From Dinoroseobacter shibae DFL 12 = DSM 16493 (lineage in GTDB: Bacteria > Pseudomonadota > Alphaproteobacteria > Rhodobacterales > Rhodobacteraceae): a stretch of DNA of 64,000 nucleotides. The notes below the pieces were generated by a model, which did not search any database, was not told the DNA's origin, and was given only the letters and a program-made list of their open reading frames with translations. A program made the translations under genes and the position numbers. Below are positions 52,525 to 61,018 of this stretch, one piece after another. The stretch spans positions 62,001 to 126,000 of the forward strand of contig NC_009957.1 of the NCBI RefSeq assembly GCF_000018145.1. The letters run 5' to 3'. Within the stretch, counting starts at the first letter, position 1. Each line of letters opens with the position of its first letter.

Positions 52525-54654
52525 TCACTCCTGTCCGGCAACCTTTGCGGAAACATCCCGACCACTGGCTTGCGCCAAGGCGTTCATCACGTCCTCGGTT
52601 TTTAGCAATTCGGACAGCACAATGCCGTTCGGTGCCGATGGTCCGTAGACGGCATTGAAGGGGATGCCGTATCTGCCGAAACTCTCAAGGTAGCGGGAAA
52701 TGCGCGTGTCCGGGCGTGTCCAATCTGCCTGCATCGCCGTGACTCCAGGCGCTTCAAGCGCGCTCCGGACTGGCTCCCGATCGATGATAAGTGTCTTGTT
52801 CGCTTTGCAAGTCAGACACCAGTCAGCGGTCACATCGACAAAAACGACCTCTCCTGCGGACACGCGTTTCGCTATTTCCGAACGATCAAATGCGATCCAA
52901 GCCATTGCCAACTGCGGCGTCGAACGCGCAGGTGCTGATTGCTGCAAGAGAGGACCTGCGGCAATGGCCAGGACAAGGCTGGCTATGGCAATAGACCACC
53001 TGAATTGGGACTGCACATTCGGGAGAGATAGTATCAGAACGGCGAGACCGGACAACGCCGCGACCGCGATGACAGACGCAAGCCCGGCGACACCGTCGAG
53101 CACCCAGAACAGCCACACGGCGGTTGCAAGCAACAAAACCCCCATGACGCTTTTGATGATCAGCATCCATCGACCAGGCTTGGGCATGAATGCGACCAGA
53201 CGCGGGAACGCGGCGATGACGAGATAGGGCAGGGCGAGGCCGAGCCCGAGGCTCGTAAAGACGATGAGGATGTCCACGCCACGCCCGGCCAAAGCAAAGG
53301 CCACCGCGGTGCCGAGGAACGGTGCCGAACAAGGCGTCGCCATGACGGCACCGAACATGCCAGTGAAAAAGTCGGCGGAATACCCGTTGCGTCCTCCGGC
53401 CCCTGCAAGCCGCGTCTGCATGCCGTGTGGAAGGGCGAACTCGAACGCTCCGAACAGATTTGCCGAAAAGACGAGCAGGACAGCGATCATCGCCGCAAGA
53501 AACAGCGGGCTTTGAAACTGCAAACCCCACCCGACGCTGAGGCCTGCCGTCTGGAGCGCCCAGAGGACGAGCGCCAGACCCCACATGAACGTCATGATGC
53601 CGGCGCTGGCAGCGACGAAACCGAACCGGACACGGGTTGTGTCGTGATCGGTGTGTTTGAGCACAGACGACACCTTGATGGACAGCACCGGCAGCACGCA
53701 GGGCATCACATTCAGGATCAATCCGCCCAGCAGCGCGATCGCGGCAATCCAGATCAGTTCCATCATGTCCGGTGTCGTGGCGGCCAGTTCAAAGGGTGGT
53801 GCTATTCCTTGCGCCACGCGATCCGCGATGATCGTGAAGGCCCGGTTCTCGCCGTCGGTGACGGTAATCGACGGAGCCACTGTCACATCCGTATTCGACG
53901 AGAGGATCGGCAAGCGCGCCCAAAGCAAACGATCCTCTTCTCCCAAACGGATATCGGGTTTGCCAAGCGCAACACCCATACCCAGTTCGGGAAACACATC
54001 CGGCGACTGGAGTGGTTCATCGACGCGAAGGCTGACGATCAACTCCGTGAGGTCTTCGTCGATGAAGGCATTTGCCTCGCTGACGCCGCTCGTCTTGGCC
54101 CCTTCGGGGACGCGCTCGGAAAACGTACCGATCAGCCCAGCCGAAGTGCTGTCGATGACGTTGCCCCGTCCGAGGCGAAGTGACAGGTCAAACTCTTCCG
54201 GGACACAGACATTGGAGCACACCAGCAGTTTGACCTGCGCGGAAAGAGTCACAGGTGCGCCGGGATCTTTGAGCGTTATGCGCAGCGGAAAGACGACTTC
54301 ACCCGCATAACCAAAATTTTCGATGCCGAAGGCGGTGAAGCGCGTCGGGGCGGGCCACATGAATTCGACATCTGCGACGTTTTCGGAACCGCTCCATTCG
54401 ACCGAAGGCGGTATTCCCACCTCGCCCGCCGACCGCCAATAGGTCTTCCAGTTTTCGTTCAGTTGAAGGTGAAGCCCGGCTGACAGAGTCTGTGTGTTCT
54501 CGGGAACGCCGTCCTGTACACTAATGAGATGCGCGGTGAGTGGCGCGCTCTGGTATTCAGCAGAGGTTGCTGCCGCGACACTTCCAGAGACAACGGCCAG
54601 GAGCACGAAGGGAATAAGCAAAACCCGTCGCAGGATCAAAAGGCAATCGATCAA
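52525..54654 (-). CDS. DsbD/ScsB-type thiol:disulfide reductase
   Basis: 709 residues. A signal peptide is followed by a periplasmic N-terminal domain with a Cys pair (LLVCSNVCVPEEF), then an eight-helix core with the two buried cysteines in NVMPCVLPVLSIKV and ATPCSAPFLGTAVAF, and a C-terminal thioredoxin domain with VDVTADWCLTCKANK. This architecture carries cytosolic electrons to periplasmic partners such as CcmG and DsbC/ScsC-like proteins. ScsB members are linked to copper tolerance. It converges on ccmI and is not co-transcribed with it. Confidence 0.9.
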   Translation of the reverse strand: MIDCLLILRRVLLIPFVLLAVVSGSVAAATSAEYQSAPLTAHLISVQDGVPENTQTLSAGLHLQLNENWKTYWRSAGEVGIPPSVEWSGSENVADVEFMWPAPTRFTAFGIENFGYAGEVVFPLRITLKDPGAPVTLSAQVKLLVCSNVCVPEEFDLSLRLGRGNVIDSTSAGLIGTFSERVPEGAKTSGVSEANAFIDEDLTELIVSLRVDEPLQSPDVFPELGMGVALGKPDIRLGEEDRLLWARLPILSSNTDVTVAPSITVTDGENRAFTIIADRVAQGIAPPFELAATTPDMMELIWIAAIALLGGLILNVMPCVLPVLSIKVSSVLKHTDHDTTRVRFGFVAASAGIMTFMWGLALVLWALQTAGLSVGWGLQFQSPLFLAAMIAVLLVFSANLFGAFEFALPHGMQTRLAGAGGRNGYSADFFTGMFGAVMATPCSAPFLGTAVAFALAGRGVDILIVFTSLGLGLALPYLVIAAFPRLVAFMPKPGRWMLIIKSVMGVLLLATAVWLFWVLDGVAGLASVIAVAALSGLAVLILSLPNVQSQFRWSIAIASLVLAIAAGPLLQQSAPARSTPQLAMAWIAFDRSEIAKRVSAGEVVFVDVTADWCLTCKANKTLIIDREPVRSALEAPGVTAMQADWTRPDTRISRYLESFGRYGIPFNAVYGPSAPNGIVLSELLKTEDVMNALAQASGRDVSAKVAGQE

Positions 54655-54711
54655 GATACCTGCTTCCTTCCCATATTTTCCGCAGATTTCGCCAGGACGG
54701 CGGAAATTGCG

Positions 54712-54936
54712 TCAAAGTCCACCTGTGGCAAAACCCTGACGACCGTCCGCACAGACAATTCGCGCAACGCCAGTCGCAGAAGATGAAAGGGTTCGACACC
54801 CATCCGGCAGAAGGTCTGACGCTTGCTTCGTGGACACGATAGCCTTCAGATCTAGGCAGTCTGCAAGGCTTCCCGCGCAACCTCCAAGTAATGTAACCAT
54901 CAACAGCAATACGAATACCTTTGCTTTCCCTCGCAC
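54712..54936 (-). CDS. Small lipoprotein
   Basis: 74 residues from a GTG at 54936, one base after the stop of the upstream gene. A lipobox LLGGC follows a hydrophobic signal (KVFVLLLMVTLLGGCAG), so it should be membrane-anchored by lipid. Three further cysteines (ADCLDL, PDGCRT, RIVCADG) remain in the mature part. No family recognised. Confidence 0.65.
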   Translation of the reverse strand: MRGKAKVFVLLLMVTLLGGCAGSLADCLDLKAIVSTKQASDLLPDGCRTLSSSATGVARIVCADGRQGFATGGL

Positions 54937-54937
54937 A

Positions 54938-55240
54938 TCACTGCCTGTTGCGGGCGACGCTAGGAATCACGGAACTTATGGGCTCGGGCGCTTCCTCGAT
55001 AGTATCGTTTGCCTTGTCGGAATGGCACGATTTCCCCATGAATCTATGCATCACAAGATGCGCTCCAACGCACAACAGGAGCGGGGCGAAAGCCGATGCA
55101 TTGCCCCACATACCCGCAAGCGTTCCGCCAGCGAGAAAAAAACCGATCACGGGCAACAGCATCACAATGCAACACGCCATCATTCCGTAATGCATGAGCT
55201 TGTCTGTAATCGGCTTATTCTTGGGATTTTCGTCGTCCAT
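54938..55240 (-). CDS. Small DUF2933-like membrane protein under a CueR-type promoter
   Basis: 100 residues with two membrane helices (MMACCIVMLLPVIGFFLAGG and FAPLLLCVGAHLVMHRFMG) and metal-ligand-rich residues (HYGMMACC, HLVMHRFMGKSCH). DUF2933 proteins with HxxM...H patterns recur in bacterial copper clusters. The CueR-type promoter 28 bp upstream supports a copper-related role. Operon with the lipoprotein gene. Confidence 0.75.
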   Translation of the reverse strand: MDDENPKNKPITDKLMHYGMMACCIVMLLPVIGFFLAGGTLAGMWGNASAFAPLLLCVGAHLVMHRFMGKSCHSDKANDTIEEAPEPISSVIPSVARNRQ

Positions 55241-55267
55241 GACACCCTCTTTGTCTCGTTCCTGGCG

Positions 55268-55298
55268 TCATTTGCGACCCTCCAGCAGGGTAAGGTCA
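55268..55298 (-). promoter_or_regulatory. CueR-type promoter of the DUF2933-like/lipoprotein operon
   Basis: Minus strand: TTGACC (55298-55293), 19-base spacer TTACCCTGCTGGAGGGTCG with the dyad ACCCT/AGGGT, then CAAATG (55273-55268). Confidence 0.7.
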
Positions 55299-55395
55299 AG
55301 GATACAAATGGATACACTTCTCGCGGCCTTGTCAGGTTGCCTGATGCCGGGTCTCCCGTAAAAGACATGTACAAACCGTAGGCTAGGAGTGTGTC

Positions 55396-55956
55396 ATGAC
55401 GACATCGCGAAACAACAAGATCAATCGACGAAGCCTGTTGGGGTATGCGGCTGTCGCTTTGGTTGCACCAAGCGTGGTTCGAGCCGAAACCATTCGCCGC
55501 AACATTTCTTCTTTCCGAGTTCATGACTGGCAAGACCATTTCGACACGCTCGGCAAAGGGATCATCATCTCAGACACCGTGACGATGGCGCTACAGCACT
55601 GGACAGCGGACGGCGAGATGCGGATTTACCCGACATCCGTTCCGCTGACCGACGAACTCACCAAACGCGGTTACACTGAAGTGGTGGAAAAACGCAAAAA
55701 CCCCAGTTGGGCGCCGACGCCCTCCATGCGGGAACGCAATCCGGAATGGCCGGCACGTATCGAGGGGGGTGATCCGGACAACCCCTTGGGTACTCGCGCA
55801 CTGTACCTGTCGTGGCAGTACTACCGTATTCACGGGACACAGGACACGCGCAAGATCGGCCGCCGGTCGTCAAACGGCTGCATCGGTTTGTTCAACGAAC
55901 AGATCGAGGAAGTCTACGAGCGAGCGCCTGTCGGCACTCAAGTCAAACTCATCTGA
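55396..55956 (+). CDS. Exported L,D-transpeptidase (YkuD) protein
   Basis: 186 residues. A Tat-like signal (NRRSLLGYAAVALVAPSVVR) and a YkuD domain with the catalytic block YRIHGTQDTRKIGRRSSNGC, then IGLFNEQIEEVY, in which His and the Ser-x-Gly-Cys loop are intact. It cross-links peptidoglycan or attaches proteins to it. Such genes are frequently inserted in copper islands, where the periplasmic cysteine enzyme is copper-sensitive. It opens the plus-strand cytochrome operon. Confidence 0.88.
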   Translation: MTTSRNNKINRRSLLGYAAVALVAPSVVRAETIRRNISSFRVHDWQDHFDTLGKGIIISDTVTMALQHWTADGEMRIYPTSVPLTDELTKRGYTEVVEKRKNPSWAPTPSMRERNPEWPARIEGGDPDNPLGTRALYLSWQYYRIHGTQDTRKIGRRSSNGCIGLFNEQIEEVYERAPVGTQVKLI

Positions 55957-55984
55957 CCCAACGGGCAAGGCGGAAGATACAGGC

Positions 55985-56443
55985 ATGGACAAATTAACTG
56001 CGCTGATTGGTGCCGTTTTTGTTATCGGCGGGGGTTTTGCCGTTTGGCAGTTCGTTGGAGCCGAAGATTTAGCGGTTGGCCACTCCATGACGCCACCTGA
56101 CACAAGCGAGATTGCCGAAGGCGATCCGATCGTCCAGGTCCAGCTGCCTGACGCACTCTCGCAGCAGGCGGCGCTTGGGAAGAACATATTCGAGGCAAAA
56201 TGTTCCGAGTGTCACGGCGAAAATGCCGCCGGTCGCAACGGTGTTGCGCCGCCTCTCGTGCACAAGATCTACGAACCGAGCCACCATTCGGACATGGCTT
56301 TTGTTCTGGCAGCTCAAAACGGCGTCCGTGCACATCACTGGAATTTCGGTAATATGCCTAAGATCGAGGGATTGACCCAAGGAGACGTCAAGATGGTGGC
56401 CGCCTATGTCCGCGAATTGCAGCGGGCCAACGGGATCAACTGA
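55985..56443 (+). CDS. Membrane-anchored monohaem cytochrome c
   Basis: 152 residues from the ATG at 55985. An N-terminal helix (LTALIGAVFVIGGGFAVWQF) serves as anchor or signal, then a linker and a class I cytochrome c with haem motif AKCSECHGENAAGRNG and candidate axial Met in NFGNMPKIEG. An additional His cluster (YEPSHHSDM, GVRAHHWNFG) is unusual. Its stop overlaps the next start (TGATG). Confidence 0.88.
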   Translation: MDKLTALIGAVFVIGGGFAVWQFVGAEDLAVGHSMTPPDTSEIAEGDPIVQVQLPDALSQQAALGKNIFEAKCSECHGENAAGRNGVAPPLVHKIYEPSHHSDMAFVLAAQNGVRAHHWNFGNMPKIEGLTQGDVKMVAAYVRELQRANGIN

Positions 56444-56769
56444 TGCGTTGGTCGAAGACGAACCGATGGATTCTGTCGGCCGTTTTCGGCCTTTTCCTTG
56501 TAGTACTCGGGGTGCCAGAGGCGCCGGTATATCATGGTGAAACGTCGTTGGGGCAGGAATACCATGGTCACGAAGACGCAGGGCCATCGACCGAGGCCTC
56601 TGGCCACTGCCATCCAGGCCTCGATTGTTCTGTCCCGGCAGCGTTATTGCTTCAGCCGAACATGGCGTACGAGCCTTCTTTTCTGAAAGCCGTCATGCAA
56701 GACGGCGCGATCCAACGAACCGAATTGCGCCCGATCAGCGATCCTCCACCGCCCCGACGGTGGGTCTGA
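56443..56769 (+). CDS. Small exported protein of unknown function in the cytochrome operon
   Basis: 108 residues: a hydrophobic N-terminal helix (RWILSAVFGLFLVVLGVPEA), then a His-rich region (YHGETSLGQEYHGHEDAG, ASGHCHPGLDCS) with two cysteines, and a Pro-rich end. The His/Cys content suggests metal binding in the periplasm. The start overlaps the previous stop. Confidence 0.65.
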   Translation: MRWSKTNRWILSAVFGLFLVVLGVPEAPVYHGETSLGQEYHGHEDAGPSTEASGHCHPGLDCSVPAALLLQPNMAYEPSFLKAVMQDGAIQRTELRPISDPPPPRRWV

Positions 56770-56812
56770 TTTCACATCGCTCGAAAAGCAGACCCAAAGA
56801 AGGATCGAAGAC

Positions 56813-57406
56813 ATGAAAAAGACGACTATCGTAGCGGCAGTGTTGATTGCAGGTACTGCGGTCACGGCATTCGCGCATAGCGGTGCCACCGGCATCGTGA
56901 AAGAGCGCATGGATGCCATGCTTGCAATGGGGAAGGCGGTCAAGACCGTGGCCCCGATGATGCGGGGCGAAACGGCCTATGACGCAGAAACAGTGCGCGA
57001 TGCCGCGCGCCTGTTCCAGCAGCACGCCGGTGAGAGCATGACAAAGCTGTTCCCAGAGGGCACAGGGGGCATGCCCTCGGAAGCCAAGGACGAGGTGTGG
57101 ACCGACTGGGAGCGCTTCGCGGCATTGGCAAGTCAGCTGGAAGAATACTCTGAGGGCCTGGAACGCGCAGCCGACAATGGATTGGGCGGCATGAGCGGCA
57201 ATACCTCCATGGATGGCGCCTCGATGATGGGCGGCGGGTCAATGATGGGAGGCGATACAACCATGATGGGCGGGAGCACGATGATGGGCCGAGGCGACAT
57301 GATGGATGCGGCCGCCATTGCCGAAATGCCCGCCGACGCAGCATTCGCGATGACGACCCAGGTCTGTTCCGCATGCCATGAACGCTTCCGGGCGGAAGAA
57401 GACTGA
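56813..57406 (+). CDS. Cytochrome c'-like protein with methionine-rich insert
   Basis: 197 residues. A signal peptide (MKKTTIVAAVLIAGTAVTAFA) is followed by a four-helix bundle of the class II cytochrome c' type with the haem motif near the C-terminus (QVCSACHERFR). Between the third and fourth helices, residues about 127-164, lies a stretch of repeated MMGG units (ASMMGGGSMMGGDTTMMGG..) with about a dozen methionines, a pattern used for Cu(I)/Ag(I) binding in CopB, PcoA and SilB-type proteins. The insert is not a normal part of the family. Confidence 0.85.
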   Translation: MKKTTIVAAVLIAGTAVTAFAHSGATGIVKERMDAMLAMGKAVKTVAPMMRGETAYDAETVRDAARLFQQHAGESMTKLFPEGTGGMPSEAKDEVWTDWERFAALASQLEEYSEGLERAADNGLGGMSGNTSMDGASMMGGGSMMGGDTTMMGGSTMMGRGDMMDAAAIAEMPADAAFAMTTQVCSACHERFRAEED

Positions 57407-57408
57407 CC

Positions 57409-58326
57409 ATGCGCCGGTTCTTGACACTCGTCAGCGGGGCCGCCGTGCTGGGCGCGGCCAGCCTCGGCGTCGTGATTGCATGGCCTGTCGGCAGTGCAGT
57501 GACTCCGATTGCAATAGAGGGCAATGTCGACCGGGGCGCATATCTGGCGCGCGCCAGTGGGTGCATTGCCTGTCATACCAATTTTGAAGCGGGCGGCGCA
57601 CCACTTGCCGGAGGGGCGCCGCTCGAAACCCCGTTCGGAACGTTCTACCCGCCCAACCTGACGACAGACCCGGAACATGGCATGGGCGAATGGACGGCAG
57701 AACAGTTCGCAAAAGCCGTGCGGCAAGGCATCGGCCCCGATGGAACGCCGTACTATCCGTCTTTCCCGTACACCTTCTATGCGGATTTTTCTGATCAGGA
57801 TATCGCTGACCTCTGGGCGGCGTTTCAAACCGTGCCGCCCGTGGACGAGCCTGCACCAGAAAATGATGTCAGCTTCCCATTCGACCAACGATGGGGGCTG
57901 AAGCTCTGGCGAGCGGCGTTCTTCTACGATCCGGATACCGAACCGATTGAAGGGCGAAGCGACGCATGGAATCGAGGACGGGAATTGGTGCGCGGTGCGG
58001 CACATTGCGGAGCCTGCCATACGCCGCGCAATCTTGCGGGAGGCCGCGATATCGGTGCTTCCTTTGCAGGCAACGCCCAGCTTCCCGGTGGCAGCAAGGC
58101 CCCCGCGATACGGCCAAAAGACCTGGTCAAAAATGACTGGACGGTTTCAAACCTCGCTTATGCGCTCCAGACCGGCATCACCCCTTCGGGCGATGCTTTC
58201 GGCGGCAGCATGGCGGAAGTGGTTCGCGAGGGAACTCGGTTTCTGACACCTGCCGATCGCGAAGCGATGGCGCTTTTCCTGCTGAACAAGGACACGGTCG
58301 AGGCGGAGAACCCCGCGTCGAACTAA
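57409..58326 (+). CDS. Dihaem cytochrome c
   Basis: 305 residues with an N-terminal signal/anchor and two class I haem domains: motifs ASGCIACHTNFEAGG and HCGACHTPRNLAGG. The organisation resembles the cytochrome subunits of membrane-bound alcohol or sorbose dehydrogenases and of nicotinate dehydrogenase. Here it probably accepts electrons from the oxidase or the other cytochromes. It starts 2 bases after the cytochrome c' stop. Confidence 0.9.
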   Translation: MRRFLTLVSGAAVLGAASLGVVIAWPVGSAVTPIAIEGNVDRGAYLARASGCIACHTNFEAGGAPLAGGAPLETPFGTFYPPNLTTDPEHGMGEWTAEQFAKAVRQGIGPDGTPYYPSFPYTFYADFSDQDIADLWAAFQTVPPVDEPAPENDVSFPFDQRWGLKLWRAAFFYDPDTEPIEGRSDAWNRGRELVRGAAHCGACHTPRNLAGGRDIGASFAGNAQLPGGSKAPAIRPKDLVKNDWTVSNLAYALQTGITPSGDAFGGSMAEVVREGTRFLTPADREAMALFLLNKDTVEAENPASN

Positions 58327-58332
58327 CACCAC

Positions 58333-58358
58333 GCGGGGGCAACACGCCCCCGCTTTCT
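58333..58358 (+). terminator. GC-rich hairpin between dihaem cytochrome and multicopper oxidase genes
   Basis: GCGGGGGC (58333-58340), AACAC, GCCCCCGC (58346-58353), then TTTCT. It would end part of the transcription or stabilise the upstream message. The next gene starts at 58370. Confidence 0.6.
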
Positions 58359-58369
58359 CGAGGATCGAA

Positions 58370-59764
58370 ATGAGACAAACACGTCGGGATTTCTTGCGCC
58401 ATGCAACACTGGCGGCCTGCGCGGCGGCCATCCCGCAGTCGGCTTTTGCCGCGACCCCGTTCGAGGACCTGATTGCCAAGGTTGCACGTCGACAGCTTCT
58501 TCCGGACACCTACCCGGAAACAGAGATCTGGGGCTATGACGGCCTCGTTCCGGCCCCGGAAATCAGGGTCACACAAGGCGATCGGGTGCGTCGCAGGTTT
58601 CGCAACGAGGTACCCGATCCCAGTTCGGTTCACTGGCACGGAATCCGGATCGACAACGCGATGGATGGCGTTTCAGGGCTGACCCAAGAGGCCGTAGCGC
58701 CGGGTGGAACCTTTGACTACGACTTCGTCGTACCGGACGCGGGCACCTATTGGTATCACGCGCATAATCGCTCATACGAGCAAGTCGCGCGTGGTCTGCG
58801 CGGTGCCTTGATCGTCGAAGAGGTCGATGGACCGGACATCGACCGCGAGGAAGTCATCGTTCTGGAGGACTGGTTGCTCGACCCTGAGAGCGGGCAGCTG
58901 TTCGACAATTTCGAACAGCCCATGATGATGAGCCACGGTGGACGTACCGGCAACTTTATCACGACCAACGGGCGCTATGACCTGACCTTGCCCGCGCAGC
59001 GCAACGAGCGCATTCGCTTGCGGATCATCAACGCAGCAAGCGCTCGAATTTTCCCGCTGAGGCTCTCTGGATTCAGTGGCTGGACGGTGGCCGTGGATGG
59101 AATGCCAACCGGCCAACCCCAGTCGGTTGACGGCGAGTTGATCCTCGGCCCGGCACAGCGCGTCGACTTAATTGTGGATGTGACCGAAGACGAAGGCGGC
59201 ACCGCCCAATTGCTTCGCATCGGCGATGATGATCAACTGACCCCGTTGGTGAGTTTTCTGGTCAACGGCACAGCCAGTTCAGTACCAAGAGGCAAGCCAC
59301 TGCCGTTGCCGCCGAACCCCGCGGCACACGCCCCGGACCTTGCCGATGCGCGTGATTTGCGACTGGTCATGTCCGGCGGGGCAATGGGGCGAATGCAGTC
59401 CGCATTGCTTGGCGGGGAACGTCTTGGATTCCGTCAGCTTGCCCAAGCGGGCAAATTCTGGGCCCTGAATGATGTCGCCGAAATGACCTACACGCCACTG
59501 GCCGATCTATCCCTGAACGAGCCGGTGCGCCTGAAGATCGAGAACCAGACCGTTTTCCCACATGCGATGCACCTGCACGGGATGCATTTCCGCGAGCTGC
59601 GCCCCGACGGCGCGTTCGGGCCGATGCGGGACACGATCCTGTTGGCCGGCAACGAGTCCCGGGAGATCGCCTTTACGGCAGACAATCCCGGCAAGTGGCT
59701 GTTCCATTGCCACATGCTCAGCCACGCCGCATCTGGCATGACAACCTGGATACGGGTCACATGA
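58370..59764 (+). CDS. Tat-exported multicopper oxidase (CueO/PcoA type)
   Basis: 464 residues, three cupredoxin domains. The twin-arginine signal is QTRRDFLRHATLAACAAA. All four copper motifs are visible: SVHWHGIRIDN, GTYWYHAHNRS, HAMHLHGMHFREL and WLFHCHMLSHAASGMTTW, giving the type 1 site (with axial Met) and the trinuclear cluster. No Met-rich insert like that of CueO is present; that role may be taken by the neighbouring cytochrome c'. A likely function is oxidation of Cu(I) in the periplasm. Confidence 0.93.
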   Translation: MRQTRRDFLRHATLAACAAAIPQSAFAATPFEDLIAKVARRQLLPDTYPETEIWGYDGLVPAPEIRVTQGDRVRRRFRNEVPDPSSVHWHGIRIDNAMDGVSGLTQEAVAPGGTFDYDFVVPDAGTYWYHAHNRSYEQVARGLRGALIVEEVDGPDIDREEVIVLEDWLLDPESGQLFDNFEQPMMMSHGGRTGNFITTNGRYDLTLPAQRNERIRLRIINAASARIFPLRLSGFSGWTVAVDGMPTGQPQSVDGELILGPAQRVDLIVDVTEDEGGTAQLLRIGDDDQLTPLVSFLVNGTASSVPRGKPLPLPPNPAAHAPDLADARDLRLVMSGGAMGRMQSALLGGERLGFRQLAQAGKFWALNDVAEMTYTPLADLSLNEPVRLKIENQTVFPHAMHLHGMHFRELRPDGAFGPMRDTILLAGNESREIAFTADNPGKWLFHCHMLSHAASGMTTWIRVT

Positions 59765-60243
59765 GATATCTCGTTTGGTCCCTTCCGATCACTGTCGCAG
59801 CAGCCGCCTTCACGTATTGGCTCTCGACCAGTGCATCCTCGGATGTCGGCAGCGCGTCCAGGGCGGAGAGCTACGACATCGAAGAAGGCGCGTTGCTCTA
59901 CGCAGAAAACTGTGCGTCTTGTCATGGCGCGGGTCTGGAAGGCCAGCCGGAATGGCGAACGCCCGGCGCGGATGGGCGCCTGCCAGCACCACCACATGAT
60001 GAGACGGGTCACACCTGGCATCATCCTGACAGCCTGCTCTTCGATTACACAAAACTGGGGGGTGCGGCGCTTCTGGCGCGTCAGGGCGTCGAATTCGACA
60101 GTGGCATGCCCGGTTTCGCAGACGTGCTGACCGACCAGCAAATTCACAACATCCTGGCCTTCATCCGGTCCACCTGGCCAGACCGCATCCGCGAAGTCCA
60201 GGCCGCGCGGACAGAAGCCGACGAACAACGGGGAGAGAACTAA
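59761..60243 (+). CDS. Monohaem cytochrome c
   Basis: 160 residues from the ATG at 59761, overlapping the oxidase stop as ATGA. An N-terminal hydrophobic anchor (VWSLPITVAAAAFTYWL) and haem motif ENCASCHGAGLEGQPEW; the probable axial Met is in DSGMPGFADVL. The direct coupling to the oxidase gene suggests an electron carrier for it. Confidence 0.88.
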   Translation: MRYLVWSLPITVAAAAFTYWLSTSASSDVGSASRAESYDIEEGALLYAENCASCHGAGLEGQPEWRTPGADGRLPAPPHDETGHTWHHPDSLLFDYTKLGGAALLARQGVEFDSGMPGFADVLTDQQIHNILAFIRSTWPDRIREVQAARTEADEQRGEN

Positions 60244-60244
60244 A

Positions 60245-60976
60245 ATGCGTTTCAGACAAGCCTTCACGACGGTCGCGATAGCTGCCTTGCTTCCGATACC
60301 GGCACTCGCGGACGAACTGTCAGAGTCCCGGGTCAAGGAACTTGTGCTCGAGGCAATCCGCGAGAACCCGGAGATTGTCATGGAGGCCGTGGCGATCCTC
60401 GAACAAAGGCAGGCGCAAGCGCAGGAGCTCAGTCAGGCCCAAGTTCTGAATGACCAGCGCGATCTGATCGAGAACGATCCGAATGCGCCGGTTCTCGGCA
60501 ACCTGGAAGGGGACGTCACTGTTGTGGAATTTTTCGACTACAACTGTCCCTATTGTCGGCGGGTCAAACCCGAGGTGCGGGCTTTGATCGAAGACGATCC
60601 CAACATTCGCCTCGTCTATCGTGAATGGCCCATTCTCGGAGACGGATCGGTGTTTGCCGCGAAAGCGGCCTTGGCAGCGCGCAAGCAGGACAAATACGAA
60701 GAGTTTCACTGGGCAATGATGGGGCTGGAAGGCCGCGCGGAAGAGGCCTCCGTGCTGCGCGTGGCCGAGGAGATCGGCCTGGATATCGCGCAGTTGCGCA
60801 AGGACATGGAGGCCCCCGAGGTCGAAGAGCACATTGCGACCTCCATGCAACTGACCCAAGCTCTGGGCTTTAACGGCACGCCGTCTTTCGTGATCGGGGA
60901 TGCGCTGGTCCCGGGCTTCGTCGAAAAGGCGCAGCTTGCCGACTTGGTCGAGGAAGCCCGCAAAGTCGAAGACTGA
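60245..60976 (+). CDS. DsbA-family periplasmic thiol oxidoreductase (ScsC-like)
   Basis: 243 residues. A signal peptide, then a helical N-terminal extension (VKELVLEAIRENPEIVMEAV, with EQRQAQAQELSQAQVL) like the trimerisation stalk of ScsC/BdbD-type proteins, and a DsbA fold with the active site YNCPYCRRVKPE and cis-Pro in NGTPSFVIGD. Together with the DsbD/ScsB-like protein it may form a reductase pair for copper-damaged disulfides. It ends the plus-strand operon before a terminator. Confidence 0.9.
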   Translation: MRFRQAFTTVAIAALLPIPALADELSESRVKELVLEAIRENPEIVMEAVAILEQRQAQAQELSQAQVLNDQRDLIENDPNAPVLGNLEGDVTVVEFFDYNCPYCRRVKPEVRALIEDDPNIRLVYREWPILGDGSVFAAKAALAARKQDKYEEFHWAMMGLEGRAEEASVLRVAEEIGLDIAQLRKDMEAPEVEEHIATSMQLTQALGFNGTPSFVIGDALVPGFVEKAQLADLVEEARKVED

Positions 60977-60984
60977 AATTCTGT

Positions 60985-61016
60985 GCCCGGACCACCCTTG
61001 GGTGGTCCAGGCACTG
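60985..61016. terminator. Bidirectional terminator between dsbA-like and copZ genes
   Basis: GTGCC-C-GGACCACCC (60985-60999) and GGGTGGTCC-A-GGCAC (61002-61016) form a strong stem with a 2-base loop and one mismatch between convergent genes. Confidence 0.65.
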
Positions 61017-61018
61017 CA

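Noticed and set aside
57184-57310. Repetitive ATGATGGGCGG-type sequence that might be taken for a repeat array
   Set aside because: It is the coding sequence for the Met/Gly-rich insert of the cytochrome c' gene and is in frame throughout.
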